Source: Nocardioides pinisoli (GTDB taxonomy: Bacteria > Actinomycetota > Actinomycetes > Propionibacteriales > Nocardioidaceae). From it: a DNA stretch of 64,000 bases. Below the pieces are notes generated by a model that saw nothing but the letters and a program-made list of their open reading frames with translations, did no database searches and had not been told where the DNA came from. The position numbers and the translations under genes were made by a program. The stretch is from contig NZ_JANARS010000003.1 in assembly GCF_024199985.1 (NCBI RefSeq), positions 62,001 through 126,000 of the forward strand, in the 5' to 3' direction. Below, piece by piece: positions 1-8,568 of this stretch (the stretch's first letter is position 1; each line of letters opens with the position of its first letter).

Positions 1-222
1 GCGCGCCGGGTGCGCGCCCAGGGCTGGGAGATCGGCAACGTCGCCGTGCAGGTCATCGGCAACGTCCCCCGGCTGGGCCCGCGCCGCGACGAGGCCGTCG
101 CGGCGCTCTCGGCAGCCCTCGGGGCTCCGGTCAGCCTGTCCGCCACCACCACCGACGGCCTCGGGCTGACCGGCCGCGGCGAGGGCGTGGCCGCGATCGC
201 CACCGCGCTCCTCACCCGCTGA
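1..222 (+). CDS. ispF: 2-C-methyl-D-erythritol 2,4-cyclodiphosphate synthase, C-terminal end (partial)
   Basis: Only the last 73 residues lie in the window; the start is upstream of base 1. The tail reads [16 protein letters not shown] followed by a short helix, which matches the conserved IspF C-terminus (TTTExLGFTGRGEG in E. coli) that helps bind the CDP moiety. IspF converts CDP-methylerythritol 2-phosphate to the cyclic diphosphate in the cytosolic MEP isoprenoid pathway. Its TGA is followed after 8 bp by the GTG of ispD, and the ispD ribosome-binding site GAGGAG overlaps the ispF stop, so the two are probably co-transcribed. The order ispF then ispD is the reverse of the usual ispD-ispF order. 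Confidence 0.85.
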   Translation, partial: ARRVRAQGWEIGNVAVQVIGNVPRLGPRRDEAVAALSAALGAPVSLSATTTDGLGLTGRGEGVAAIATALLTR

Positions 223-230
223 GGAGCGCC

Positions 231-914
231 GTGTCCACCGCTGTCGTCATCCTCGCCGCCGGCTCCGGCAGCCGCGTCGGAGCCGCGGTCAACAAGGTCC
301 TCCTGCCGCTGCGCGGGGTCCCCGTGCTGGTGTGGTCGGTGCGCGACGCGCTCGCGCTGCCCGACGTACTCCGCCTCGTGCTCGTCGTGCGCCCCGAGGA
401 CCGCTCAGCGGTCGAGTCGGCCGTCGCCCCGCACCTCGCCGACCGCGAGGTGCACGTGGTCGACGGTGGCGCGACCCGGCATGCGTCGGAGTTGGCCGCC
501 CTGCGGGTGCTGGCCCCCGAGATCGAGGCGGGCGAGGTCGACGTGGTGGTCGTCCACGACGGCGCCCGGCCGCTGGCGGGGCTTCCCCTGTGGCAGGCCG
601 TGGTCACCGCCGCCCGCCAGGTGGGCGGCGCGATCCCGGTGGTCCCGGTGACGGGGCTGGTCGGCGTCGACCTCGGCCCCGTCGACGCGAGCGTGGGCGG
701 CGTGCAGACGCCGCAGGCCTTCCGCGCTCGCGACGTGCTGGCCGCCTACCGCGCGGCGGCGGACGACGGGTTCGAGGGCACCGACACCTCGGCCTGCGTC
801 GCTGCCTACCGCGACGTCGACGTGGCAGCGGTCGCCGGCAGCCCGCTCAACCTCAAGGTCACCTTCCCCGAGGACGTCGCGCTCGCGGAGGAGCTCAGCC
901 CGACCGGGCCGTGA
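231..914 (+). CDS. ispD: 2-C-methyl-D-erythritol 4-phosphate cytidylyltransferase (IspD)
   Basis: 227 residues, the normal IspD length. IspD couples CTP to methylerythritol 4-phosphate. Visible motifs are the N-terminal nucleotide loop LAAGSGSR with NKVLLPL (the Arg and Lys that bind CTP), VVHDGARPL (the Asp and Arg of the active site), GVQTPQAF, and NLKVTFPED near the C-terminus (catalytic Lys). The usual DT(I/M)K segment that contacts the methylerythritol substrate is missing; the equivalent stretch reads [12 protein letters not shown] start at 231, with GAGGAG 4-9 bases upstream. The 3' end overlaps the convergent IspD-like gene by 20 bp. Family assignment is secure; whether this copy is fully active is less sure because of the altered substrate loop. 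Confidence 0.85.
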   Translation: MSTAVVILAAGSGSRVGAAVNKVLLPLRGVPVLVWSVRDALALPDVLRLVLVVRPEDRSAVESAVAPHLADREVHVVDGGATRHASELAALRVLAPEIEAGEVDVVVVHDGARPLAGLPLWQAVVTAARQVGGAIPVVPVTGLVGVDLGPVDASVGGVQTPQAFRARDVLAAYRAAADDGFEGTDTSACVAAYRDVDVAAVAGSPLNLKVTFPEDVALAEELSPTGP

Positions 915-1488
915 ACGCGTCGAGGAGGCGTACGTCGTCGGGCGAGGACACCCGCCTGGCCTCGGGGGGCGCCTCCACCGTCTCCACCGCGTGACCGGCC
1001 GCGGCCAGGTCGGCGACGGCTCGGGCCAGGTCGGTCGACGGCGGGCCGGGAAGCGACGCGAGGACCGCGGCGGGGATGACGAGCGGGGACGCGACGGCGA
1101 GGAGGGCGTCGCGGTCGAGCGTCTCGCCGACCACCTGCCCCGCGTCGCCGTCGGCCAGCACCTTCACGGTGTCGGTCACCGGGCGGACGCCGACCACCGG
1201 ACGGCCCGTCGCACGCGCGCGCTCGAGGCAGGCGCCGATGAACGCGGCCGGGGTCATCGGGCACAGCGAGTCGTGGAGCACGAGGTCCTCCCCGGACTCG
1301 ACGAGCGCCTCCCAGGGGACGGTCGCGTCGACGAGGTCGACCCCGGAGTCGCCGAGTGCCCAGGCCGCGCAGGCCACCAGCGCCTCCCCGTGGATGAGCG
1401 CGTAGGGCAGGCTCCCGCGCCCCTCGTCCAGAACGAGACCGAGGCCCCGGGGAACGTCGTCCCAGGGGCCTCGGTCAGCGTCGTCCAC
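895..1488 (-). CDS. Degenerate IspD-like cytidylyltransferase paralogue
   Basis: 197 residues. The C-terminal two thirds follow Isp[10 protein letters not shown] in place of HDx[12 protein letters not shown] (the DT-K substrate loop is kept), and [16 protein letters not shown] at the end. The N-terminal glycine-rich CTP-binding loop with its Arg and Lys is absent, TPQ has become SPL, and the final catalytic Lys position reads Arg. GTG start at 1488, 2 bp after the carD stop, so it is the second gene of a carD operon. Mycobacteria have a carD-ispD-ispF operon, so this is probably the ancestral ispD locus, now decayed or repurposed, while the opposite strand carries another copy. Cytidylyltransferase activity is doubtful. 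Confidence 0.7.
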   Translation of the reverse strand: MDDADRGPWDDVPRGLGLVLDEGRGSLPYALIHGEALVACAAWALGDSGVDLVDATVPWEALVESGEDLVLHDSLCPMTPAAFIGACLERARATGRPVVGVRPVTDTVKVLADGDAGQVVGETLDRDALLAVASPLVIPAAVLASLPGPPSTDLARAVADLAAAGHAVETVEAPPEARRVSSPDDVRLLDAFTARSG

Positions 1489-1490
1489 GC

Positions 1491-1976
1491 TCAGGAGGCG
1501 AGCACCTCGTCGAGCATGGCCTCGGCCTTGTCCTCGTTGGTCTTCTCGGCGAGCGCGAGCTCGGAGACCAGGATCTGGCGGGCCTTGGCGAGCATGCGCT
1601 TCTCGCCGGCGGAGAGGCCGCGGTCACGCTCGCGGCGCCACAGGTCGCGCACGACCTCCGACACCTTCATCACGTCACCGGAGTGCAGCTTCTCCAGGTT
1701 GGCCTTGTAGCGGCGCGACCAGTTGGTCGGCTCCTCGACGTGGGCCGCGCGCAGCACGTCGAAGACGCGGTCGAGGCCCTCCTTGTCGACGACGTCGCGG
1801 ACGCCGACGAGATCGAGGTTGCAGGCCGGGACGCGCACGACCAGGTCCTGCTGTGCGACGATCCTGAGGACGAGGTACTGCCGGTCCTCTCCCTTGATCG
1901 TCCGCATCTCGATGTCCTCGATGACCGCGGCCCCGTGATTGGGATAGACGACCGTTTCGCCAACGGTGAAAGTCAT
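1491..1976 (-). CDS. carD: CarD-family RNA polymerase-binding transcription factor
   Basis: 161 residues, typical of actinobacterial CarD. The N-terminal CarD/TRCF RNAP-interaction domain begins [20 protein letters not shown] and occupies about residues 1-60. The helical C-terminal DNA-binding domain follows, with the promoter-wedging tryptophan region [15 protein letters not shown] near residue 85. CarD binds the RNAP beta subunit and stabilises open complexes at rRNA and other promoters. It is essential in mycobacteria. AAGGGG lies about 10 bases before the ATG. The gene leads a two-gene unit with the degenerate IspD-like ORF. Confidence 0.93.
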   Translation of the reverse strand: MTFTVGETVVYPNHGAAVIEDIEMRTIKGEDRQYLVLRIVAQQDLVVRVPACNLDLVGVRDVVDKEGLDRVFDVLRAAHVEEPTNWSRRYKANLEKLHSGDVMKVSEVVRDLWRRERDRGLSAGEKRMLAKARQILVSELALAEKTNEDKAEAMLDEVLAS

Positions 1977-2003
1977 ATGTTCAGTTCCCCTTCCTAGGTG
2001 AAC

Positions 2004-2032
2004 ATTCTAACACGGCTCCGAGACACCTCCAG
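2004..2032 (-). promoter_or_regulatory. Candidate carD promoter
   Basis: On the minus strand a good -10 hexamer TAGAAT (2004-2009) lies 17 bp from a weak -35 CTGGAG (2027-2032), about 30 bases upstream of the carD ATG. The -10 is convincing; the -35 matches TTGACA at only three positions. Confidence 0.4.
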
Positions 2033-2155
2033 ACGCGTTTGCGCAGGTCAGAGGCCCTGTCCGGGCTTGACAGATCGCGTGTTGCTGTGGTGCGCGCCCT
2101 GCGCGGGACCGTCGTTCGCCTGTCACCGGACCGGTGCTGGTCCATACTGCGGCCC

Positions 2156-2866
2156 ATGCCTCGGGCCCTCGTGACGACGCCGTCGCTGCTCCTCGTCCGA
2201 GCGGCACACCCGCGCCAGGCGGTGGTCACCGCTGCCGTCCTGGCCACGGCCGCGGCCGTCGCCGGCCGGCCGCTCAGGGAGGTCGGGCTGGTCGCCGCCA
2301 CGGTGCTCGTCGGACAGGCGCTGCTGGGCTGGTCCGACGACCTCGTCGACCGCGAGCGCGACGAGCGCCGCAGCCCCGACAAACCGCTCGCCGGGGGGCG
2401 GCTGGACCCGGGCACGGTGGGGTTCGCGCTGACGTGCGCCGCGCTGCTCGTCCTCCCGCTCGCCGTGGCCCACGGCCGCCGCGCCGGAGCGACGTACCTC
2501 GCCCTCCTCGTGGTCTCCGCGGTCGGCGACCGGTTCCTCCACGCCCGGGCTGTGTCCTTCGTGCCGTGGATGGCGAGCTTCGCGCTCTACCCCGCCTTCC
2601 TGGCGTACGGCGGCTGGGCGGGCGTCGGCGCACCGACGCCGCCCACGCCCGTGATGGTCGCCCTGGCCGCGGCCCTGGGGCTGGGCGTCCACGTGCTGCT
2701 CGCGCTGCCGGGCCTCGTGGACGACCACGAGGAGGGCGAGAAGTCGTTCCCGTTGCTGGTCGCGCTGCGCACCGGCACCCCGCGCCTGCTCGTGCTGGCG
2801 GGCGCGTGGACGGCCCTCGCGGTCGTCGCGATCCTGATCGCAGGGCGCACCGTCGGGCTCACCTGA
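2156..2866 (+). CDS. UbiA-family prenyltransferase, integral membrane
   Basis: 236 residues with about seven hydrophobic helices. The first aspartate-rich motif reads GWSDDLVDRERDERRSPDKP, the UbiA-type DDxxD-like site for Mg-prenyl diphosphate. A second acidic loop, GLVDDHEEGEKSF, occupies the position of the second motif. UbiA proteins attach prenyl chains to aromatic or other acceptors in the membrane; the acceptor cannot be told from the sequence. The reading frame is open further upstream, but the ATG at 2156 gives a proper N-terminus and sits just after a CATACT -10-like hexamer, suggesting a leaderless or nearly leaderless transcript. It precedes the lipoprotein gene by 21 bp. Confidence 0.75.
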   Translation: MPRALVTTPSLLLVRAAHPRQAVVTAAVLATAAAVAGRPLREVGLVAATVLVGQALLGWSDDLVDRERDERRSPDKPLAGGRLDPGTVGFALTCAALLVLPLAVAHGRRAGATYLALLVVSAVGDRFLHARAVSFVPWMASFALYPAFLAYGGWAGVGAPTPPTPVMVALAAALGLGVHVLLALPGLVDDHEEGEKSFPLLVALRTGTPRLLVLAGAWTALAVVAILIAGRTVGLT

Positions 2867-2887
2867 GCCGACGCTAGGCTGTCCGCC

Positions 2888-3361
2888 ATGCGACTCCGAT
2901 CCCTCGCGACCGCCGCCGCGGTCATCGCGCTCGCCGCGCCGCTCACCTCCTGCGGGTTCGACTACGCCACCGAGCGCGACTACACCCCCGCCGGCGGCAG
3001 CAACAACCGCGAGGGCGTGGTCGACCTGCTCTCCGCCGTGGTGGTCTCCGGCACCGAGGGGTCCGGGACGTTCGTGGCCTCGCTGTCCAACAACGACGGC
3101 TCCGAGGAGCAGAGCCTCACCGGCATCTCCGGGGGCGACGGCACGACCATCGAGGCGGCCGAGTTCGAGCCCGTCACGATCCCCGCCGACGGCCTGGTCA
3201 ACCTGGCCGAGCCGCCCGCCGACATCGTCCTGACCGGCGACTTCACCGCGGGCGACTTCATCCCGCTGGCCGTCGAGTTCGGCAACGGCGAGCGCATCTC
3301 GCTCAACGTCCCCGTCGTCGCCAACGACACCGGCTACTGGGAAGGCATGGACGCCTCATGA
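2888..3361 (+). CDS. LpqE-like secreted lipoprotein
   Basis: 157 residues with a type II signal peptide: basic MRLRS, a hydrophobic stretch, and lipobox LTSC with the Cys at residue 22. The remainder is a compact, acidic, beta-rich domain without catalytic motifs. In mycobacteria the lipoprotein gene lpqE sits beside carD, and the position and overall layout here are similar, so an LpqE-like identity is likely. LpqE-type domains resemble the PCu(A)C copper-chaperone fold, but no Met/His copper motif is visible. Its TGA overlaps the gpmA ATG (ATGA at 3358-3361), implying translational coupling. Confidence 0.65.
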   Translation: MRLRSLATAAAVIALAAPLTSCGFDYATERDYTPAGGSNNREGVVDLLSAVVVSGTEGSGTFVASLSNNDGSEEQSLTGISGGDGTTIEAAEFEPVTIPADGLVNLAEPPADIVLTGDFTAGDFIPLAVEFGNGERISLNVPVVANDTGYWEGMDAS

Positions 3362-4101
3362 CGCACACGCTCGTCCTGCTCCGCCACGGCGAGAGCGAGT
3401 GGAACGCCAAGAACCTCTTCACCGGCTGGGTCGACGTCGACCTCACCGAGAAGGGCCGCGCCGAGGCGGTCCGCGGGGGCGAGCTCCTGGTCGAGGCCGG
3501 GCTGCTGCCCGACATCGTGCACACCTCGCTGCAGCGCCGCGCGATCACCACCGCCCACCTGTCCCTCGACGCCGCCGACCGCCACTGGATCCCGGTGAAG
3601 CGCTCCTGGCGCCTCAACGAGCGCCACTACGGCGCGCTCCAGGGCAAGGACAAGAAGCAGACGCTGGCGGAGTTCGGCGAGGAGCAGTTCATGCTCTGGC
3701 GCCGGTCTTTCGACACCCCGCCGCCGCCGCTCGACGACTCCTCGGAGTTCTCCCAGGCCTCCGACCCGCGCTACGCCGACCTCGGCGACGAGCTGCCCCG
3801 CACCGAGTGCCTCAAGGACGTCATCGCCCGCTTCCTGCCGTGGTGGGAGGCCGAGATCGTGCCCGACCTGCGCTCCGGGCAGACGGTCCTGGTGGCTGCC
3901 CACGGCAACAGCCTCCGCGCGCTCGTCAAGCACCTCGACGGCATCAGCGACGAGGACATCGCGGGCCTCAACATCCCGACCGGCATGCCGCTGGTCTACC
4001 GCCTCGACGACGACATGCGTCCCACCGTGGTCGGCGGCGAGTACCTCGACCCCGAGGCCGCTGCCGCAGCCGCCGCAGCCGTCGCCAACCAGGGTCGCTG
4101 A
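3358..4101 (+). CDS. gpmA: 2,3-bisphosphoglycerate-dependent phosphoglycerate mutase
   Basis: 247 residues, the normal dPGM length. The phosphohistidine signature [10 protein letters not shown] is near residue 8, [10 protein letters not shown] follows near residue 88, and the second catalytic His is in [12 protein letters not shown] near residue 180. The enzyme interconverts 3- and 2-phosphoglycerate in glycolysis and gluconeogenesis. The C-terminus ends in an alanine-rich tail. It is translationally coupled to the upstream lipoprotein. Position next to senX3-regX3 matches mycobacteria, where gpm1 lies beside that pair. A tandem palindromic repeat follows and may end transcription. Confidence 0.93.
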   Translation: MTHTLVLLRHGESEWNAKNLFTGWVDVDLTEKGRAEAVRGGELLVEAGLLPDIVHTSLQRRAITTAHLSLDAADRHWIPVKRSWRLNERHYGALQGKDKKQTLAEFGEEQFMLWRRSFDTPPPPLDDSSEFSQASDPRYADLGDELPRTECLKDVIARFLPWWEAEIVPDLRSGQTVLVAAHGNSLRALVKHLDGISDEDIAGLNIPTGMPLVYRLDDDMRPTVVGGEYLDPEAAAAAAAAVANQGR

Positions 4102-4120
4102 CCAGAGCCCGCTCCCGCGC

Positions 4121-4283
4121 GCGCCGTCGTACGACCCGCCCGCGAGCGGTGTGTGAGGCGGGTTCCTGCCGAACGAAACCCGCCTCACGCACCGCCCGGG
4201 CGCGCGCCGTCGTACGACACGCCCGCGAGCGGTGTGTGACGCGGGTTCCAGCCGAACGAAACCCGCCTCGCGCACCGCTCGGG
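4121..4283. repeat. Two tandem 83-bp palindromic repeat units
   Basis: Copies begin at 4121 and 4204, an exact 83-bp offset. Each starts with GCGCCGTCGTACGAC and contains a long hairpin. In copy 1 the arms are 4146-4164 and 4177-4195: 19 pairs with one G-U, around a 12-base loop. The repeat lies between the convergent gpmA and phoU, so it could act as a bidirectional terminator. The tandem duplication with near-identical loops looks like a REP/BIME-type intergenic element. Confidence 0.85.
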
Positions 4284-4310
4284 TGAGCAGCGCGGGCGGC
4301 GGGGCGTACG

Positions 4311-4961
4311 TCAGTCGCGCGGGGGCATGTCGCCGGTGACGACGAAGACGACCCGGTTGGCGACCGAGACCGCGTGGTCGGCGATGCGCTCGTAGTAGCG
4401 GCCGAGCAGGGCGATGTCGACCGCGGCCTCCACGCCGTGCTTCCAGTCGGTGGAGAGCAGCTCGGTGAAGGAGCGGCGCCGCAGCTGGTCCATCACCTCG
4501 TCGTCGCGGCCGAGCTCGATGGCCGCCTCGACGTCACGGTCGACGATGATGCTGCGCACCCGGCGCACCATGTCCTCGGCGGTGCGCGCCATCTGCTCCA
4601 TGGTCGGCCGCAGCTCGTCGGGCACCGCGACGGACGGCACCCGGAGGCGGGCGATCTTCGCGACGTGGACCGAGAGGTCGCCCATCCGCTCGAGCTCGCT
4701 GACCATCCGCAGCGCGGAGACGATCATCCGCAGGTCGCCGGCCACCGGCTGCTGCAGCGAGAGCAGCGCGAACGACGTGTCGTCGACCCGCTCGCGGGCG
4801 GCGTCGATCGCCTTGTCGTTGCTGATCACCTGGTCCGCGGTGTGCACGTCGCCGGTCATCAGCGCCTTGGTGGCCTCTCGTACGGCGACCTCGACCTGTC
4901 CGCAGATGTCGGACAGGTCGGCGAAGATGCCGTCGAGCTGGTCATGGAAAGCCTCACGCAT
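4311..4961 (-). CDS. phoU: Phosphate-specific transport regulator PhoU
   Basis: 216 residues comprising two PhoU three-helix repeats. The first begins MREAFHDQLDGIFADL and includes the metal-cluster acidic helix SELERMGDL near residue 95; the second includes YYERIADHAVSVAN near residue 195. PhoU links the Pst phosphate transporter to the histidine kinase and keeps phosphate-starvation signalling off when phosphate is plentiful. The reading frame continues far upstream antisense to senX3, but the ATG at 4961 is the standard start and sits a few bases after a TAGAGT -10. Divergent from senX3 with a shared PHO box. Confidence 0.92.
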   Translation of the reverse strand: MREAFHDQLDGIFADLSDICGQVEVAVREATKALMTGDVHTADQVISNDKAIDAARERVDDTSFALLSLQQPVAGDLRMIVSALRMVSELERMGDLSVHVAKIARLRVPSVAVPDELRPTMEQMARTAEDMVRRVRSIIVDRDVEAAIELGRDDEVMDQLRRRSFTELLSTDWKHGVEAAVDIALLGRYYERIADHAVSVANRVVFVVTGDMPPRD

Positions 4962-4979
4962 GACGCGCACTCTAGGGAG

Positions 4980-5022
4980 CCCAAGCGAACAGATGTGCGT
5001 GCTCGATGAACGAGGGGTGAAC
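4980..5022 (-). promoter_or_regulatory. Candidate PHO box between phoU and senX3-regX3
   Basis: On the minus strand two adjacent 11-bp direct repeats read GTTCACCCCTC (5022 to 5012) and GTTCATCGAGC (5011 to 5001). A third weak unit and a further GTTCG half-site reach 4980. This is the architecture of actinobacterial PhoP/RegX3 boxes (tandem GTTCACC-type units). The box precedes the phoU -10 TAGAGT (4969-4974) and is about 60 bp upstream of the senX3 GTG, which has its own -10-like TACGAT at 5070-5075. It probably autoregulates both divergent units. Confidence 0.65.
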
Positions 5023-5081
5023 ACTCCGTGCCCCGTGTCCGTCCGGGCCGGGCGCCCGCTCCCGGTGCGTACGATGTGAGC

Positions 5082-6323
5082 GTGGATCCGACGACGCAGG
5101 CTGCCCTGGCGGCACTCGTCGGAGCCATCGTGGCGGGCGGCGCGGTGCTCGCCTGGCACATCAGCGACCGGCAGCGCCACACGCTCCCCGAGGCCGAGGA
5201 GCCGGTCATCCAGGAGGGCGTCGCGGCCGTCCTGAGCATCCTGCGCTCGAGCGCCGTCGTCGTCGACGAGTCCGACCACGTCCTCAAGGCCTCGGCGCCG
5301 GCCTACGCCTTCGGGCTGGTGCGCGGCGACACCGTCCTGGTCCAGGAGCTGCTCGACCTCATCGCGCAGGTGCGCCGGGACGGGCAGATCCGCGAGAGCG
5401 ACCTCGACATGCCCGCACCCGACGGCGGGTTCACCCGCACCCTGACCGCCCGCGTCGCCCCGCTGGGCGCCCGGCTGGTGCTCGCGCTCGTCGAGGACCG
5501 CACCCGCGAGCGCCGCGTGGAGGCCGTGCGCCGCGACTTCGTGGCCAACGTCAGCCACGAGCTCAAGACCCCGGTCGGGGCGATCCGGCTGCTCGCCGAG
5601 GCCGTCACCGACGCCTCCGACGACCCCGAGGCCGTCCAGCGCTTCGCCGGGCGCATGCTCACCGAGAGCGACCGGCTCTCCAAGCTGGTCCAGCAGATCA
5701 TCGAGCTGTCCCGGCTGCAGGGCCACGACCCGCTGGAGAAGCCCGTCATGGTCGACATCGACGCCGCGGTGGCGACCGCCGTCGACACCAGCGCCATGGA
5801 GGCGGCCGCCAAGCAGATCACCGTGGAGTCCCGCGGCGAGCCGGGCCTGGAGGTCTTCGGGTCGCAGGAGCAGATCGGCGCGGCGATCAGCAACCTCGTC
5901 GCCAACGCCGTCGCCTACTCCAACGAGGGCTCGCGCGTGGTCGTCACCACCCGCGCCGAGGGCACGCAGGTGCAGATCTCCGTGGTCGACCAGGGCATCG
6001 GCATCCCGGCCGAGGACATCGACCGCATCTTTGAGCGCTTCTACCGCGTCGACCCGGCGCGCCACCGCTCGACGGGCGGCACCGGCCTCGGCCTGTCGAT
6101 CGTCAAGCACGTCGCCGCCACCCACGGCGGCGACATCGCGGTGTGGTCGGTGCAGGGCCAGGGCTCGACCTTCACCCTCACCCTCCCCCACCACTCCGAG
6201 CCCGACCAGGGCTCCGGTGGCACCACCCCGGTCGAGGTCGTCGCCCCGGCGCGACCCGGCACCGACCCCGAGCCAGAGCCAGAGCCCGATCCGCGCAGGA
6301 CCCAGCAGGAGACAACCAGATGA
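5082..6323 (+). CDS. senX3: Phosphate-sensing two-component histidine kinase SenX3
   Basis: 413 residues. One N-terminal transmembrane segment (residues 6-27), a PAS-like sensor domain (about 45-140), the dimerisation/phosphoacceptor H-box FVANVSHELKTP with His near residue 159, then the HATPase with N-box, DQGIGIP and GTGLGLSIVKH. The tail is low-complexity, rich in Pro, Glu and Asp. It signals phosphate limitation to RegX3. I chose the GTG at 5082 because it leaves the usual short N-terminus before the membrane helix and lies just after TACGAT; an in-frame upstream start would add 18 unlikely residues. The stop overlaps the regX3 ATG by 4 bp. Confidence 0.92.
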   Translation: MDPTTQAALAALVGAIVAGGAVLAWHISDRQRHTLPEAEEPVIQEGVAAVLSILRSSAVVVDESDHVLKASAPAYAFGLVRGDTVLVQELLDLIAQVRRDGQIRESDLDMPAPDGGFTRTLTARVAPLGARLVLALVEDRTRERRVEAVRRDFVANVSHELKTPVGAIRLLAEAVTDASDDPEAVQRFAGRMLTESDRLSKLVQQIIELSRLQGHDPLEKPVMVDIDAAVATAVDTSAMEAAAKQITVESRGEPGLEVFGSQEQIGAAISNLVANAVAYSNEGSRVVVTTRAEGTQVQISVVDQGIGIPAEDIDRIFERFYRVDPARHRSTGGTGLGLSIVKHVAATHGGDIAVWSVQGQGSTFTLTLPHHSEPDQGSGGTTPVEVVAPARPGTDPEPEPEPDPRRTQQETTR

Positions 6324-6997
6324 CCCGCGTACTCGTCGTCGAGGACGAAGAGAGCTACAGCGACGCCCTCGCCTACATGCTCCGCAAGGAGGGCTACGAG
6401 GTGGCGATCGCCGCCGACGGCAACACCGCCCTCACCGAGTTCGACCGCTTCGGCCCCGACATCGTGCTGCTCGACCTGATGCTCCCCGGCATCCCGGGCA
6501 CGGAGGTCTGCCGCCAGATCCGGCAGACGTCCTCGGTGCCGGTGATCATGGTCAGCGCCAAGGACGACGAGGTGGACAAGGTCGTCGGGCTCGAGCTCGG
6601 CGCCGACGACTACGTCACCAAGCCCTACTCCCCGCGCGAGCTGGTCGCCCGCATCCGCGCCGTCCTGCGTCGCGGCCACGAGCCCGAGCTGATGCCCGAC
6701 ACCCTCGAGGCCGGCCCGGTGCGGATGGACGTCGAGCGCCACGTCGTCACGGTCGACGGCACGGAGCAGCGGCTGCCGCTCAAGGAGTTCGAGCTGCTCG
6801 AGATGTTCCTGCGCAACCCCGGCCGCGTGCTCACCCGCGGCCAGCTCATCGACCGCGTCTGGGGCTCGGACTACGTCGGCGACACCAAGACCCTCGACGT
6901 GCACGTCAAGCGGCTCCGCGCCAAGCTCGAGCCCGACCCGGGCGAGCCGAAGTACCTCGTCACCGTCCGGGGGCTCGGCTACAAGCTGGACCTCTGA
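6320..6997 (+). CDS. regX3: Response regulator RegX3 (OmpR/PhoB family)
   Basis: 225 residues. The receiver domain starts MTRVLVVEDEE, with acidic pocket Glu-Asp 8-9, phosphoacceptor Asp52 in VLLDLMLPG, a conserved Ser in VSAKDD, and Lys in TKPYSP. A winged-helix DNA-binding domain follows (about residues 125-225), ending TVRGLGYKLDL. RegX3 activates phosphate-starvation genes in actinobacteria. ATG at 6320 overlaps the senX3 stop (ATGA), so translation is coupled. Confidence 0.94.
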   Translation: MTRVLVVEDEESYSDALAYMLRKEGYEVAIAADGNTALTEFDRFGPDIVLLDLMLPGIPGTEVCRQIRQTSSVPVIMVSAKDDEVDKVVGLELGADDYVTKPYSPRELVARIRAVLRRGHEPELMPDTLEAGPVRMDVERHVVTVDGTEQRLPLKEFELLEMFLRNPGRVLTRGQLIDRVWGSDYVGDTKTLDVHVKRLRAKLEPDPGEPKYLVTVRGLGYKLDL

Positions 6998-7099
6998 GCC
7001 CGGAGGGCTCGCCGGTCCAGCGGCGCGAGCGGCGGGATGTCGTCGTACGACGTCCGAAAAGCGCTGGCGGCTGGTCATGACCGTACCTAGCCTTGACCC

Positions 7100-8017
7100 G
7101 TGACGACCACGACCGAGACCGCCGGGAGCCGACCCACCACCACCGCCCCGGCCCCCTGGCTGCCGGTGACCGCGGGTGCCATCACCCTCGTCATGTGGGC
7201 CTCGGCCTTCGTGGTCATCCGGCACGTCGCGCACGACGTCAGCCCCGGCGCGATCGGCTCGGGCCGCCTCCTCGTCGCCGCCCTCGTGGTGCTGCCGCTG
7301 GTGCTGCGGCGCGGCTGGGTGCGTCCCACCCGTCGCGAGTGGACGCTGCTGCTCGCGGGCGGCGTCGGCTGGTTCGGCGTCTACAACCTCGCCCTCAACG
7401 CCGGTGAGCGCCACGTCGACGCCGGCACCGCCGCGATGATCATCCAGATCGGACCCGTCATCGTCGCCCTGCTCGCCATCCCGCTGTTCGGCGAGCGGCT
7501 CCACGCCTGGCTGCTCGGCGGCATGGTCGTCGGCTTCGCCGGCGTGGCCGTGATCGCGCGCGGCTCCTCCACGCAGGCCGATGCCAGCCTCCTCGGCGTG
7601 GGCCTCGTGCTGGTCGCCGCCGTGATGTACGCCGTCGGGGTGCTGACGCAGAAGGTCCTGCTGCGCCGCATCCCGTCCGTCCAGGTCGTGTTCGTGTCGT
7701 TCCTGATGGGCGCCCTGACCTGCCTGCCCTTCTCCGGGGACCTGCCGGGGATCGTCGCCGACGGCGGCGCCGAGCTGTGGTGGATCCTCTACCTGGGCGT
7801 GTTCCCCACCGCGGTCGCCTTCACCACCTGGGCCTACGCGCTGACCCACACCGACGCCGGGGCACTCTCCCTGACGACGTTCCTGGTGCCCGGCATCGCC
7901 ACGCTCGTGGCCTGGCTGACCATCGACGAGGTGCCGCCCACGCTGAGCTTCGTCGGCGGCGCGCTGGCCATCGTCGGCGTGCTCATGACCCGCCGCCGGC
8001 CGAAGGCGGCGCGCTAG
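7100..8017 (+). CDS. EamA/DMT-family transporter
   Basis: 305 residues with ten predicted membrane helices in two homologous EamA halves; the N-terminus is short and Thr/Pro-rich. Members export small metabolites such as amino acids, but the substrate cannot be read from the sequence. GTG start at 7100, preceded by a TACCTA-like hexamer, so possibly leaderless. The 3' end overlaps the convergent YbjN gene by 4 bp. The 100-bp gap to regX3 carries one copy of the palindrome GTCGTACGAC (7042-7051). Confidence 0.8.
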   Translation: MTTTTETAGSRPTTTAPAPWLPVTAGAITLVMWASAFVVIRHVAHDVSPGAIGSGRLLVAALVVLPLVLRRGWVRPTRREWTLLLAGGVGWFGVYNLALNAGERHVDAGTAAMIIQIGPVIVALLAIPLFGERLHAWLLGGMVVGFAGVAVIARGSSTQADASLLGVGLVLVAAVMYAVGVLTQKVLLRRIPSVQVVFVSFLMGALTCLPFSGDLPGIVADGGAELWWILYLGVFPTAVAFTTWAYALTHTDAGALSLTTFLVPGIATLVAWLTIDEVPPTLSFVGGALAIVGVLMTRRRPKAAR

Positions 8018-8568
8018 GCCTCGAGCCAGCCCCGGAAGGCCTCGAGGTTGCGGGTGGACTCCCCGCGCGAGACCCGCCACTCCCACTCCTTGCGGATCGA
8101 GGAGGCGAAGCCGAGCTCGAGGATGGCGTTGAACGACTCGTCGGCGTTGGCGAGCACGGAGCCGAGGATGCGGTCGAGCTCGTCGGGGTCGATCGACGCG
8201 AGCGGGAGCCGCGCCTCGAGGTAGATGTCGCCGTGGCGGTCCACGGCGAACGAGACGGCGTACATCCTGAGGTTGCGCTCGAGCAGCCACCGGTGGACGC
8301 GCGCGTGGTTCTCGTCGGGGTTGCGGCACACGAAGGCGTGCACCCCGAGCGCGTGGGCGCCGACATCGAGGCGCAGCGGCGTCTGGAGCTTCTTCTCCCC
8401 CGGCAGCGTGAGCGAGAAGCTCGCGCCCTCGACGCCCTCGCGGGCCGTCTCGTCGTGCTCGATCCCGTTCGCGGCCAGGTAGTCGCGGACGACGTCGACG
8501 GCGGCGGAGGTCTCGGAGGCGGCGGACGAGGAGGCGGACGGGGAGGCGGACGGAGAGGGGGCGCTCAT
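8014..8568 (-). CDS. YbjN domain-containing protein
   Basis: 184 residues: a Ser/Ala/Pro-rich N-terminal stretch of about 20, then a YbjN (type III secretion chaperone-like) domain with the characteristic [18 protein letters not shown] region and [18 protein letters not shown]. Biochemical role unknown; the family is described as a sensory or chaperone-like regulator. The ATG overlaps the mshA TGA (ATGA at 8565-8568), so it is translated with mshA. The same mshA-YbjN pairing is found in mycobacteria. Confidence 0.82.
   Translation of the reverse strand: MSAPSPSASPSASSSAASETSAAVDVVRDYLAANGIEHDETAREGVEGASFSLTLPGEKKLQTPLRLDVGAHALGVHAFVCRNPDENHARVHRWLLERNLRMYAVSFAVDRHGDIYLEARLPLASIDPDELDRILGSVLANADESFNAILELGFASSIRKEWEWRVSRGESTRNLEAFRGWLEA

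Noticed and set aside
4311-6194. Long minus-strand frame covering phoU plus the region opposite senX3
   Set aside because: Only the last 216 codons are PhoU. The upstream part is antisense to senX3 and the phoU ATG has its own promoter.
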